A DNA stretch of 64,000 bases from Croceifilum oryzae (GTDB lineage: Bacteria; Bacillota; Bacilli; Thermoactinomycetales; Thermoactinomycetaceae): the NCBI RefSeq assembly GCF_030814315.1, contig NZ_JAUSUV010000007.1:155577-219576 (forward strand). The letters run 5' to 3'. Both the position numbers and the translations under genes were made by a program. Under the pieces are notes generated by a model. That model was given only the letters and a program-made list of their open reading frames with translations. It ran no database searches and was not told the origin of the DNA. Below, one piece after another: positions 54,035 through 62,004 of this stretch; the stretch's first letter is position 1, and every line of letters starts with the position of its first letter.

Positions 54035-55492
54035 ATGTCTATTAAAATGAGGTTTCTCCTGTCCTATGTTGGGGTGATCTTTTTTTCGATCATATTACTT
54101 TTGATTGCCGGTTTTTTAATCATCTTTGCCATAACAGGTGATGCAAAATCGATTGAATCTCTGTATAAAAAAACATATGTACAAAAACCTTTGACTACAG
54201 AAGAAGAGAGTGTTTTTCTCGATTTAAAGCTTTTGGCTAAGAATGATTCAAAGCAACTTTTGAATCAGAATGAGATGAAGAGCTTTGAACAAGAAGATAT
54301 TCAGATTGTGGTTAGAAAAGGAACAAAAGTCGAGTATGCCTCTCTAAGCCTTGACAGGCAGGTGTTAGATGCATCCCTTCCGAGGTTTGAAAAAACAAAC
54401 ATCAATACGCGAGATACCATTAAAATGAACAATACTTTTTTTACATATGTGAAGTTTGATTTCTATTTTCCAGACCAAAAGGAAGGTAGTATTTTTGTAT
54501 TGAGAAAGGCAAGCTCTTATACTGAATTGATTCGGGAATTCTTCCCCATTTTATCTGGTCTATTGCTCATTTTATTTATCATGATTATTGGTATAGTAAA
54601 CTATTTTGTTTCTAGAAGTATTATTAAACCGATATATCATCTAAAAAAAGCTGCTGAAAAGATTACATCAGGAGATCTAGACTTCGCTATCAAGGCTACT
54701 TCACAAGATGAGATAGGGCAATTAAATCAAGCATTTGAGGAAATGCGAAGTAGATTAAAGGAGTCAGTCAACCTTCAGATTCAGTATGAAGAAAATCGAA
54801 AAGAGCTTCTATCCAACATTTCACATGATCTAAAAACACCAATGACTTCTATTATTGGTTATGTGGAGGGGATCAAAGATGGTGTAGCAAATACACCGGA
54901 GAAGATGGAGAAATATGTATCGACGGTGTATGTAAAGGCAAAAGATATGGATTCATTGATCGACGAACTGTTTTTGTTTTCGAAATTGGATCTGAAGAAG
55001 GAGCCTTTTCATTTTGAAACGGTTGAGCTACATAGTTATCTGGGAGACTACATAGAAAACCTGTATTTGGATCAAGGCATACGTATGGAGTTTCATCCTT
55101 TCGATCAATCTATCTATGTGACAGCAGATCGGGAGAAACTAAAAAGAGTATTAGCAAATGTAATCAGTAATTGTGTGAAGTACATGGATAAGGAAGAGAA
55201 AAACATTTCTATTTCGCTATATGAGCGGATGGAGGATGTAGTGGTACAGATAACAGATAATGGAAAAGGAATAGAACCAGTGGCTCTACCGTTTATTTTT
55301 GAACGTTTTTACCGCGCAGAGCAATCGAGAAATTCACAGACAGGGGGAAGTGGGTTAGGTCTGGCGATTGCTAAGCAAATTATCATAGAACATGGCGGAG
55401 AGATCTGGGCTACAAGTGAGGTTGGAAAAGGGACAAGTATATGCTTTTCGTTAAAGAAGGTGACAAGAAATGAAGGAGATATTATTGATTGA
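54035..55492 (+). CDS. sensor histidine kinase of a two-component system
   Basis: The product has 485 residues. ATG 54035 is preceded by GAGTGAGTGA; a GTG at 54026 is possible. Membrane helices at about 7-31 and 171-193 enclose a sensor domain of about 140 residues. HAMP follows (194-247), then the phosphoacceptor H264 in LLSNISHDLKTPMTSI, the N box NVISNCVKY, G1 DNGKGIEP, F box FIFERFYRAE and G2 GGSGLGLAIAK. The response regulator overlaps its end by 23 bases. The signal is unknown; the genes around it suggest envelope control. Confidence 0.93.
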   Translation: MSIKMRFLLSYVGVIFFSIILLLIAGFLIIFAITGDAKSIESLYKKTYVQKPLTTEEESVFLDLKLLAKNDSKQLLNQNEMKSFEQEDIQIVVRKGTKVEYASLSLDRQVLDASLPRFEKTNINTRDTIKMNNTFFTYVKFDFYFPDQKEGSIFVLRKASSYTELIREFFPILSGLLLILFIMIIGIVNYFVSRSIIKPIYHLKKAAEKITSGDLDFAIKATSQDEIGQLNQAFEEMRSRLKESVNLQIQYEENRKELLSNISHDLKTPMTSIIGYVEGIKDGVANTPEKMEKYVSTVYVKAKDMDSLIDELFLFSKLDLKKEPFHFETVELHSYLGDYIENLYLDQGIRMEFHPFDQSIYVTADREKLKRVLANVISNCVKYMDKEEKNISISLYERMEDVVVQITDNGKGIEPVALPFIFERFYRAEQSRNSQTGGSGLGLAIAKQIIIEHGGEIWATSEVGKGTSICFSLKKVTRNEGDIID

Positions 55493-56156
55493 GGATGATA
55501 TTAGTATCGCTGAGTTACAAAGAGATTATTTAGAGATAAATAATTTTCATGTTGATATGGAACATACAGGTGATGCGGGGCTTCAACGAGCATTAGGAAG
55601 GGACTATGACTTGATCATCCTAGACATCATGCTCCCAGGATCAAATGGATTTGAGATATGTAAAAAATTGCGCTCTGTCACAGATATACCTATTTTGCTT
55701 GTATCTGCTAAAAAGGAAGATATCGATAAAATTCGTGGGTTTGGATTAGGTGCGGATGATTATATTACCAAACCCTTTAGCCCAAGTGAACTGGTAGCTA
55801 GGGTGAAGGCACATATCATGCGCTATGACCGTTTATCTGGAAAAGATACTCATTCCAATACAATTTCGATTCATGGAATTACAATTGATCGATCCGCTCG
55901 AAAGGTTTATCTGAATGAAGAGGAAGTTCCCTTTACGACAAAAGAATTTGATTTAATCGTGTTTTTTGTAATGAATCCAAATCAAGTATTAAGCAAAGAG
56001 CAGATTTATCAACGGGTGTGGGGATTGGATTCTGCTGCAGATGTTTCTACCGTAACGGTCCATATTCGAAAATTACGTGAGAAGATTGAAAGAGATGCTT
56101 CTGACCCAACGTTCTTGGAAACAGTGTGGGGAGCCGGATACCGCTTTAATGTTTAG
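55470..56156 (+). CDS. OmpR-family response regulator
   Basis: The product has 228 residues. AAGGTG precedes the ATG at 55470, inside the kinase gene. The receiver domain has the acid pocket E8-D9-D10, the phosphorylation site D52 (LIILDIMLPG), S79 and K101 (YITKPF). The winged-helix output domain (about 130-226) contains VPFTTKEFDLIVFFVMNP, the recognition part VSTVTVHIRKLREKI and the final ETVWGAGYRFNV. It most likely acts on the direct repeat before the DUF4822 gene, 48 bases after its own stop. Confidence 0.94.
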   Translation: MKEILLIEDDISIAELQRDYLEINNFHVDMEHTGDAGLQRALGRDYDLIILDIMLPGSNGFEICKKLRSVTDIPILLVSAKKEDIDKIRGFGLGADDYITKPFSPSELVARVKAHIMRYDRLSGKDTHSNTISIHGITIDRSARKVYLNEEEVPFTTKEFDLIVFFVMNPNQVLSKEQIYQRVWGLDSAADVSTVTVHIRKLREKIERDASDPTFLETVWGAGYRFNV

Positions 56157-56185
56157 AACCCGTCGCAATGTGGCGGGTTTTATTA
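56157..56185 (+). terminator. terminator of the two-component operon
   Basis: AACCCG pairs with CGGGTT across a 12-base loop, followed by TTATTAATTTTTTTT. Confidence 0.65.
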
Positions 56186-56203
56186 ATTTTTTTTAAGAAG
56201 CAT

Positions 56204-56221
56204 TTTAGATGGAGTTTAGAT
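56204..56221 (+). promoter_or_regulatory. direct repeat TTTAGAT-N4-TTTAGAT, likely response-regulator box
   Basis: Two TTTAGAT copies start 11 bases apart, one DNA turn, the usual form for OmpR-type dimers. They lie 70-87 bases before the lipoprotein ATG, upstream of a -10-like TATAAC near 56257. Confidence 0.55.
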
Positions 56222-56290
56222 TTATGTACTAACATATGGACTAACCCGTCAGAATATAACGGATCATCATAAAAAGAGGAGACTTACAAT

Positions 56291-57238
56291 ATGAAAAAGA
56301 CAATCGTAACCGTACTAGTTGGATTTTCCTTAGTAGTAACAGGGTGTGGTGTTGCTAGTTCTAGCACATCCGATCAGGGAAAACAGAATCAGGAACAGGT
56401 TGTTCAAAAAAATGAGCGATCTAAAGGGCAGGAAATGGCTAACATCCTAGGGAGTACAAACTGGCAAGGTACGAAAGTATATGACAAAGATCATAACGAT
56501 CTAACCAAAGAGAACGCAAATTTGATTGGACTTGCGAAATATGAATCCACATCAGGAAGATATGAATTTTTCGATGCGAAGACAGGAAAGAGTCGTGATG
56601 ATAAGGGAATATTTTTTGTTACAAACGATGGGCAGAAAAGAATTTTAATTTCAGAGTCAAAAAATTATCAAGCTGTTGTGGACCTAACAAAGTTGGATAA
56701 AACGATCTTTACGTACAAAAGAATGGGAAAAGATGCGAAAGGAAATGATGTAGAAGTTTTCGTTGATCATATTCCTTATAAAGGAAAAGAGCTTTCTTTT
56801 ACCGATCCAGATAAGCAATGGAACAAGACTACTGGAGACATCGAGAAGGGTATGGATGGAGATAACATTTTAGGTAGTACCCTTTGGAATGGAACCAAGG
56901 TCCTTGATGAAGCAGGTAATGATGTAACCAAGTATAATTCGATGTTTATCAGCCTAGCTAAATTCGATAGCCAGACGAGCCAATATGAGTTTTTTAATCT
57001 TGAAACGGGCCAAAGCCGCAAAGATTTCGGTTACTTTGATGTTTTGCATGATAACAAAATCAGGGCCCATGCCTCCCTTGGCGATAAGAAATATGGTGCT
57101 GTTCTGGAGATTACTGAACTAAACCCAAACAAATTTACGTATAAGAGAATGGGTAAAGACAAAGATGGTAAGGAGATTACCGTGCTTGTCGAGCATGAAG
57201 CTTACAAAGGTAAATTAAGCCCGTCATTTACCCAGTAG
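56291..57238 (+). CDS. DUF4822 lipoprotein with internal duplication
   Basis: The product has 315 residues. AGAGGAGAC precedes the ATG. A lipoprotein signal (MKKTIVTVLVGFSLVVTGC) puts the lipid on C19, so it is anchored on the outer face of the membrane. Two tandem DUF4822 units follow, at about 50-172 and 193-313. Each has NILGSTxWxGTKV, a YEFF strand, a TGxSRxDxG stretch and FTYKRMGKDxxGxxxxV. The family's role is unknown. The gene lies right behind a two-component system and a matching operator, so it is a likely target. Confidence 0.88.
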   Translation: MKKTIVTVLVGFSLVVTGCGVASSSTSDQGKQNQEQVVQKNERSKGQEMANILGSTNWQGTKVYDKDHNDLTKENANLIGLAKYESTSGRYEFFDAKTGKSRDDKGIFFVTNDGQKRILISESKNYQAVVDLTKLDKTIFTYKRMGKDAKGNDVEVFVDHIPYKGKELSFTDPDKQWNKTTGDIEKGMDGDNILGSTLWNGTKVLDEAGNDVTKYNSMFISLAKFDSQTSQYEFFNLETGQSRKDFGYFDVLHDNKIRAHASLGDKKYGAVLEITELNPNKFTYKRMGKDKDGKEITVLVEHEAYKGKLSPSFTQ

Positions 57239-57254
57239 ACAACCTCTTATTTTG

Positions 57255-57289
57255 AAGGAAATGGATCTTACCCCCGTTTCCTTTTTTCT
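57255..57289 (+). terminator. terminator after the DUF4822 gene
   Basis: AAGGAAA pairs with TTTCCTT across a 15-base loop and ends in six T. Confidence 0.6.
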
Positions 57290-57374
57290 ACTAACCAGGT
57301 CCTCCCCTACTTGATTTCGTATAACCTTCAAAATTTTTGTCCAAGATGGTAATAAGAATGAGGAGGGGAGATGT

Positions 57375-59258
57375 TTGACCAAACGAACGAAATGGATTCC
57401 CATTTTATTTGTACTCTTGTTTTCACTCATCATTGCTAGGCTCTATCAGATTCAAGTGGTTTCTACACGTGCTTTTTCCTCTGGAAAAGTGGATCTCATC
57501 GCCCTCGCAGAACAAACGCAATCACGTGAAATTTTGCTGGATAGCGGCAGAGGTGTGATCTTGGATCGAAGAGGAGTGCCACTTGTGGGGAAAGATGAGT
57601 ATCAACTGCTCGTTTTCCCGCAAAGTAAACAACAATGGGATCTACGGCAAGATTCTTTTCAGCAATTAAGTAGCTTATTAGATGTTCCACTTACTTCCCT
57701 ACAGCCTTATTTAGAGGGCATCAAGCAGCCTGCGCTTCTCGCACGCTTGGATAAAAAGGCGATTCAAATTACTCCAGAGCGTGCCAAACAGATCAATGAT
57801 CTGCAAATTCCTGGATTACAGGCAGTCATGACAGATCAACGATATAGCTCCGATTATGTTGGGAGTTCGATTATCGGAAGGATTGGACGAAGCAGACATT
57901 TGCTTGAAAATCGATATGCGAAGCAGGTGGAAGATGGTACTTTTTCACCTCAGTCTAGGGTGGGGTTAAGCGGATTGGAATCTTCCTTTGAGGTTTTCTT
58001 ACACAGTGAAAAGGAAAATATCAAAACCTATGTGAAAGATGGCCAAGGAAGGGCTTTAACAGGTAGTGCGTTACGTTGGAAAGAGCAATTAGCTTCTGAA
58101 CAGGGTCAGTACATGATTCAGAGTACGATTGATTATGAAATTCAAGCAAAGGTTGAGCAATTTTTAGCGGATGAGAAGGTAGAAGATGGAGCTGTAGTCG
58201 TTCAGGATATTTCGACGGGGGATTTGGTCGCATTGGGCAGTATCCCTACGAATGGAGTGAAGACGAAGACAGGGGATTCTCCTTGGGAAAATAGGGCTTG
58301 GTTAGAGGCTAATCCTGGTTCTATCTTTAAAATTGTTACAGCTACAGCGGCTCTAGAGGAAGGAATCGTTAAACCTAATACTCCGATTACCTGTTCTGGA
58401 ATATTGGAACCGTATCATTTGAAAGATGCAAGTAACAAGGCACATGGAAAGCAGTCATTTACCAGTCAATTTGCGGATTCATGTAACATTACTCTTGGGC
58501 AGTTAGGAGAAAAGCTGGGAGGAAGTAAGCTTCAATCCTATGCAGAAAACTTTGGGCTTGGTCGAACGATTACATGGCAAGGGCAAACCTCATTTGATGC
58601 CGATTTTGAGCAAATCGAACAAGAACGACCAGGGAAAATATACGATCCACGAACACCAAAGACAGATAAGGCAGCTGCTGTTTATACGAGTATTGGTCAA
58701 CAGGATACAAAGATTACTCCGATCCAAGCGGCCAACATGGTTACAGCTCTTTTCCATAAAGGGAGAGCCATTCGTCCTCGGATCGTCACAGAAGTTCGAG
58801 ATCAATCTGGGAAAGCGGTTGCCACGTTTCCGAATACATATCTCCCTACTACTAAACAACTAAAGGATAGTAGTTTGCAGGCAGTCAGACAGATGATGAG
58901 AGCCGTTGTGACCGAAGGTACGGCTGCATCAGTGCGACAAGCGAAATGGGCTTTAGCTGGGAAGACCGGAACAGCCCAGATTGGTGAATCCAAGCTGTAT
59001 GACAAATGGATGGTGGGCTTTGGACCGTATCAAACACCGATCTATTCCGTAGCGGTATTATTACGACAGGAGCCGGATTCCAATGATCCACGGGCGATTC
59101 GTATCTTTCAAAAGGTGATGGACTTTTTATACGACTACGAGAAACAAAAAGCGCAAGACCAGAAAGATCAAAAGAAAAATCCTGTATCAGACAACAATAA
59201 GAAGGAAACGAAAAAAGATTCACCAAATGGTAAGCCTAAAAATACTAGTATTCGTTGA
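57375..59258 (+). CDS. class B penicillin-binding protein (peptidoglycan transpeptidase)
   Basis: The product has 627 residues. The start is TTG at 57375 after GAGGAGGGG. One N-terminal membrane helix (about 5-25) is followed by the PBP dimerisation domain (about 50-215, RGVILDRRGVPL) and the transpeptidase: S316-x-x-K319 (PGSIFK), S369-C-N371 and K530-T-G. The C-terminal 40 residues are very charged (KQKAQDQKDQKKN...) and of low complexity. It cross-links peptidoglycan at the outer membrane face. Type and size are like PbpI/SpoVD relatives; no PASTA domain is seen, so a SpoVD identity is less likely. Confidence 0.92.
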   Translation: MTKRTKWIPILFVLLFSLIIARLYQIQVVSTRAFSSGKVDLIALAEQTQSREILLDSGRGVILDRRGVPLVGKDEYQLLVFPQSKQQWDLRQDSFQQLSSLLDVPLTSLQPYLEGIKQPALLARLDKKAIQITPERAKQINDLQIPGLQAVMTDQRYSSDYVGSSIIGRIGRSRHLLENRYAKQVEDGTFSPQSRVGLSGLESSFEVFLHSEKENIKTYVKDGQGRALTGSALRWKEQLASEQGQYMIQSTIDYEIQAKVEQFLADEKVEDGAVVVQDISTGDLVALGSIPTNGVKTKTGDSPWENRAWLEANPGSIFKIVTATAALEEGIVKPNTPITCSGILEPYHLKDASNKAHGKQSFTSQFADSCNITLGQLGEKLGGSKLQSYAENFGLGRTITWQGQTSFDADFEQIEQERPGKIYDPRTPKTDKAAAVYTSIGQQDTKITPIQAANMVTALFHKGRAIRPRIVTEVRDQSGKAVATFPNTYLPTTKQLKDSSLQAVRQMMRAVVTEGTAASVRQAKWALAGKTGTAQIGESKLYDKWMVGFGPYQTPIYSVAVLLRQEPDSNDPRAIRIFQKVMDFLYDYEKQKAQDQKDQKKNPVSDNNKKETKKDSPNGKPKNTSIR

Positions 59259-59416
59259 ATTCTTAGGTATATAATATGATTCTATTATGTATTTAATGTG
59301 TTGTTATGTAATGTGCAGGGAACTATTAAGTAGTTGTATATAAATCGCTTGTTTTGTTGCATTCCGGAGATTAGAATGATGAAAGATGGATTGATATAAA
59401 GGAGCGAACGTATTTT

Positions 59417-59668
59417 ATGAAAGTAACACTTAATCTTAGCAAGGCAGAATTAGATTTAATTGAAGAAGCGATTCTCCAATATCAAAATCTATTGCACAAC
59501 GCCAAGACACAGAGCAGAATGGTGGAAAATGAGTTGCACCTGTGTCAGCGCGTAATGGATGAGTTTGGAATTGAAGAGGAAAGAGAAGATGGACAAGAGC
59601 ATGCGGCAACGCAAGATCCGCTCGCATCGATGGACTTAGATGGTTCATCTTACCCATTTTCTCGATAA
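59417..59668 (+). CDS. small helical protein, 83 aa
   Basis: AAAGGAG lies twelve bases before the ATG. Residues 1-55 form amphipathic helices (NLSKAELDLIEEAILQYQ), and the remainder is acidic and disordered. No family is recognised. It stands alone, closed by a strong terminator; the 158 bases before it are AT-rich and could hold its promoter. Confidence 0.6.
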   Translation: MKVTLNLSKAELDLIEEAILQYQNLLHNAKTQSRMVENELHLCQRVMDEFGIEEEREDGQEHAATQDPLASMDLDGSSYPFSR

Positions 59669-59674
59669 ACAATG

Positions 59675-59714
59675 AAGCCAAACACCTCAAAAACGGAGGG
59701 TTTGGCTTTTTTAT
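59675..59714 (+). terminator. terminator after the 83-aa gene
   Basis: AAGCCAAAC pairs with GTTTGGCTT across a 16-base loop and ends TTTTTTA. Confidence 0.8.
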
Positions 59715-59720
59715 CTTTCT

Positions 59721-60458
59721 TTAATCTTGCATTTTGATAAAACTCCGTAGCTCTTTTTTTTCAGATTGAGAAAGCGATTTTATTTTTTGGTGTAGTTGTA
59801 ATTTACAAGTTTCGTATAGGTGATAATCTAATTCATTCATACTGCGAATATGATTTGTGAGTTGTTCGCTGATGTCAGGCCTTTTGGGGCGCTTTTTGGT
59901 TACGTTTTCTTTTGAGTAGTGAGTTTGTTTCCATCCCTGTAATTGATTTAACAAAAACACGGACTGTGGATACATCTCAGTAATACCAACGAAGGCAAAA
60001 TGATCGTTGAGATTGTTCATGGCTAATGTGAGGTCAGGATCATTTTGTCCAGATAGGAACCTAGTTTGGTGATTATGAAGAGGGGCTGAGATCCGAGGGT
60101 CTTGACTGGTAACGAACTCTTCTAGGGACATTTTTTTCACTTTATGATGCAAACCATTGGTAGGCATCGAGCAAATGAAATAATAGGTGGAGATCACTCG
60201 GCTTACAGGATCCCGTAGCATGGTTATATAACGATAAGATCGATGAAAATGTTGATGAACCCCATAGCGACAATGTCCATATACCCATCTGAAATTTTCC
60301 TTTTGTTTAGAGGTGAGACTACGAATCATTTTTTCTTGATTCTGGTGCAGAGGATATCGATAAATTTGGTTAGAAGGAACGTTGCTGTCGATAATGCCCC
60401 GCATGGTAATACCGCCTGTTTTGGGGATGTGAGCAAAGATCCAGAGTGGTTTCTTCAT
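59721..60458 (-). CDS. PAPS-dependent sulfotransferase family protein
   Basis: The product has 245 residues. AAAGGAG precedes the minus-strand ATG at 60458. The N-terminus has the PAPS 5'-phosphosulfate loop HIPKTGGITM (10-19), and residues near 85-100 have MLRDPVSRVISTYYF, the 3'-phosphate binding element. This pair defines the sulfotransferase-2/heparan-sulfotransferase-like group. No membrane segment is seen, so it acts in the cytoplasm. The acceptor, perhaps a glycan or secondary metabolite, is unknown. No PAPS synthesis genes lie near. Confidence 0.85.
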   Translation of the reverse strand: MKKPLWIFAHIPKTGGITMRGIIDSNVPSNQIYRYPLHQNQEKMIRSLTSKQKENFRWVYGHCRYGVHQHFHRSYRYITMLRDPVSRVISTYYFICSMPTNGLHHKVKKMSLEEFVTSQDPRISAPLHNHQTRFLSGQNDPDLTLAMNNLNDHFAFVGITEMYPQSVFLLNQLQGWKQTHYSKENVTKKRPKRPDISEQLTNHIRSMNELDYHLYETCKLQLHQKIKSLSQSEKKELRSFIKMQD

Positions 60459-60567
60459 GGTCGATTCTCCTTTCAAAGCCCCTACAAATCTCTTTAATAT
60501 ACTATGAAATTGATGTGTTACTGGTTCGCGGAATTAAGACTATTTTCGAAAAGAATGAGGGTTAATG

Positions 60568-60837
60568 ATGAATAAAGATCAAGAAATCCAAAAATTTATC
60601 ACTCAATTACAAGTGGGAGAGCCGGTTCAAGTGTTGACCCATGATAGAGAGCAATATGTACGAGTAGAACGCATATTTGAAGGATGGATTATCGATTATC
60701 GAAGTGAACGGACCATCTATCGCAGAGTGGAAGAAGCGATTCAATTTTTAGCTGAAATATGGAATACAGACTTAAAAGAAGTTATCCATTTGCAGTATGC
60801 AGGGCTAGAAGAAATTGAGGATTTAGGGGAATTTTAA
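60568..60837 (+). CDS. hypothetical protein, 89 aa
   Basis: GAGGG precedes two adjacent ATG codons (60565 and 60568); the second has the better spacing. The protein is acidic, with a beta-type centre (GEPVQVLTHDREQYVRV, GWIIDYRSERTIYRR) and a helical end. No family is recognised. Only 60 bases separate it from the PQ-loop gene. Confidence 0.62.
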   Translation: MNKDQEIQKFITQLQVGEPVQVLTHDREQYVRVERIFEGWIIDYRSERTIYRRVEEAIQFLAEIWNTDLKEVIHLQYAGLEEIEDLGEF

Positions 60838-60898
60838 AGGATAAAAGCGAAATCTCTCTCATACAGTATTTAGGAGTGTGGGAGAGGAGTGGAGCGGG

Positions 60899-61225
60899 TT
60901 GCTTTTTTTGGTGATTTGTCAAGCAGTAGGAGGGACTCTTGTGGCTTTAAGCTGGATCCCGCAAGTGTTACAAGCTATAAGAGGGAAAACAGCCCATCAA
61001 GTAGATTTGAAGCCTCTTTCCCTTCTTTTTGTGGGGTCATTATTAGTGGAGCTTTATAGTGCTTTTTTGGCCTTGCAAGGGGAAGCGGTTACTCTATTTG
61101 TGACAAATACGATTCAATTAATCGTAGTAACTACTTTAATTAGTATCGTATTTTGGGCTGTGCCAGCTGATCAACCAGCGAAGGTCGTCAGTATAAAAGA
61201 AAAGCGTATTTCAAGGACTTCCTGA
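60899..61225 (+). CDS. PQ-loop / SemiSWEET-like membrane protein
   Basis: The product has 108 residues from TTG 60899, nine bases after GAGAGGAG; an in-frame GTG at 60878 would abut another AGGAG and is less likely. Three hydrophobic helices are present, with LSWIPQVLQAIRGKTA in the first carrying the PQ motif, and FVTNTIQLIVV in the third with an Asn. This matches half-transporters of the SemiSWEET/MtN3 type that dimerise to move sugars. The soluble tail is basic. The substrate is not known. Confidence 0.75.
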   Translation: MLFLVICQAVGGTLVALSWIPQVLQAIRGKTAHQVDLKPLSLLFVGSLLVELYSAFLALQGEAVTLFVTNTIQLIVVTTLISIVFWAVPADQPAKVVSIKEKRISRTS

Positions 61226-61244
61226 ATAAGGAAGTTTTTATTTT
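61216..61244 (+). terminator. terminator overlapping the PQ-loop gene stop
   Basis: ACTTCC and GGAAGT form a 6-bp stem with a 7-base loop containing the stop codon, then TTTTATTTTT. Confidence 0.7.
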
Positions 61245-61313
61245 TATCATATATTCCTAAATTTGTAAATAAAGTATTACCTATAAATAGATTGATTGTA
61301 TTAGGAGGAATGG

Positions 61314-62000
61314 ATGATAATGGGCTTCAAAGAGTTAAAGCAACAAGCTAGACAAAGCCTTCAAGGGAATTGGAAGAAAGCAATTATTGTTGCGGCACTT
61401 GCTACAATTTTATCAGCACTACCCAGTTGGATTGAGATGATGGTTCGTCCAGAAGATTACTTTGATCCGACCTATGCAGTTGATTATATGAGTATGTTTC
61501 AGCCTAGTTCGTTTGGTGTATTTTCCTTCCTCTGGTATTTGTTGATCCCAGGAGCGGTTATGTTAGGCTTGGCTAGTTTTTTCCTACATTTAATCCGTAA
61601 AAATAGTGCCACAGAAACAGACGTGTTTGAGTTCTTTACCAATCTGCCTAAATTTGGTCAGAGTGTTCTTTATAATGTGTTGATTACAGTGTACGTGTTT
61701 TTATGGTGCTTATTATTAGTTATTCCAGGCATAGTGAAATCGATTGCCTATGCGATGACTCCGTATATTCTGCAAGATCATCCAGAATATAGTGTTAATC
61801 AAGCAATTAGGAAAAGCGATCAAATGATGATGGGGTACAAATGGCAGTTTTTCGTACTCCAGTTAAGTTTCTTAGGGTGGATTTTACTAGCGATCTGTAC
61901 CTTTGGGATCGGACTTTTGTGGGTATTGCCCTATATCCAGGCTACCAATACACATTTTTATGAACAGAGAAAAAATGAGAATGAAGTAGTAAAGGGATGA
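61314..62000 (+). CDS. DUF975 family membrane protein
   Basis: The product has 228 residues. AGGAGG precedes the ATG at 61314. The opening FKELKQQARQSLQGNWKKAI is the DUF975 signature, followed by about five hydrophobic helices and the typical YILQDHPEYSVNQAIRKSDQ motif between helices. The function of the family is unknown. The phosphoglucomutase gene starts four bases after its stop, so they are co-transcribed. Confidence 0.88.
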   Translation: MIMGFKELKQQARQSLQGNWKKAIIVAALATILSALPSWIEMMVRPEDYFDPTYAVDYMSMFQPSSFGVFSFLWYLLIPGAVMLGLASFFLHLIRKNSATETDVFEFFTNLPKFGQSVLYNVLITVYVFLWCLLLVIPGIVKSIAYAMTPYILQDHPEYSVNQAIRKSDQMMMGYKWQFFVLQLSFLGWILLAICTFGIGLLWVLPYIQATNTHFYEQRKNENEVVKG

Positions 62001-62004
62001 TCAT

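Noticed and set aside
58540..58863. A 107-codon frame inside the penicillin-binding protein
   Set aside because: It is out of frame within a gene whose SxN and KTG motifs define the true frame.
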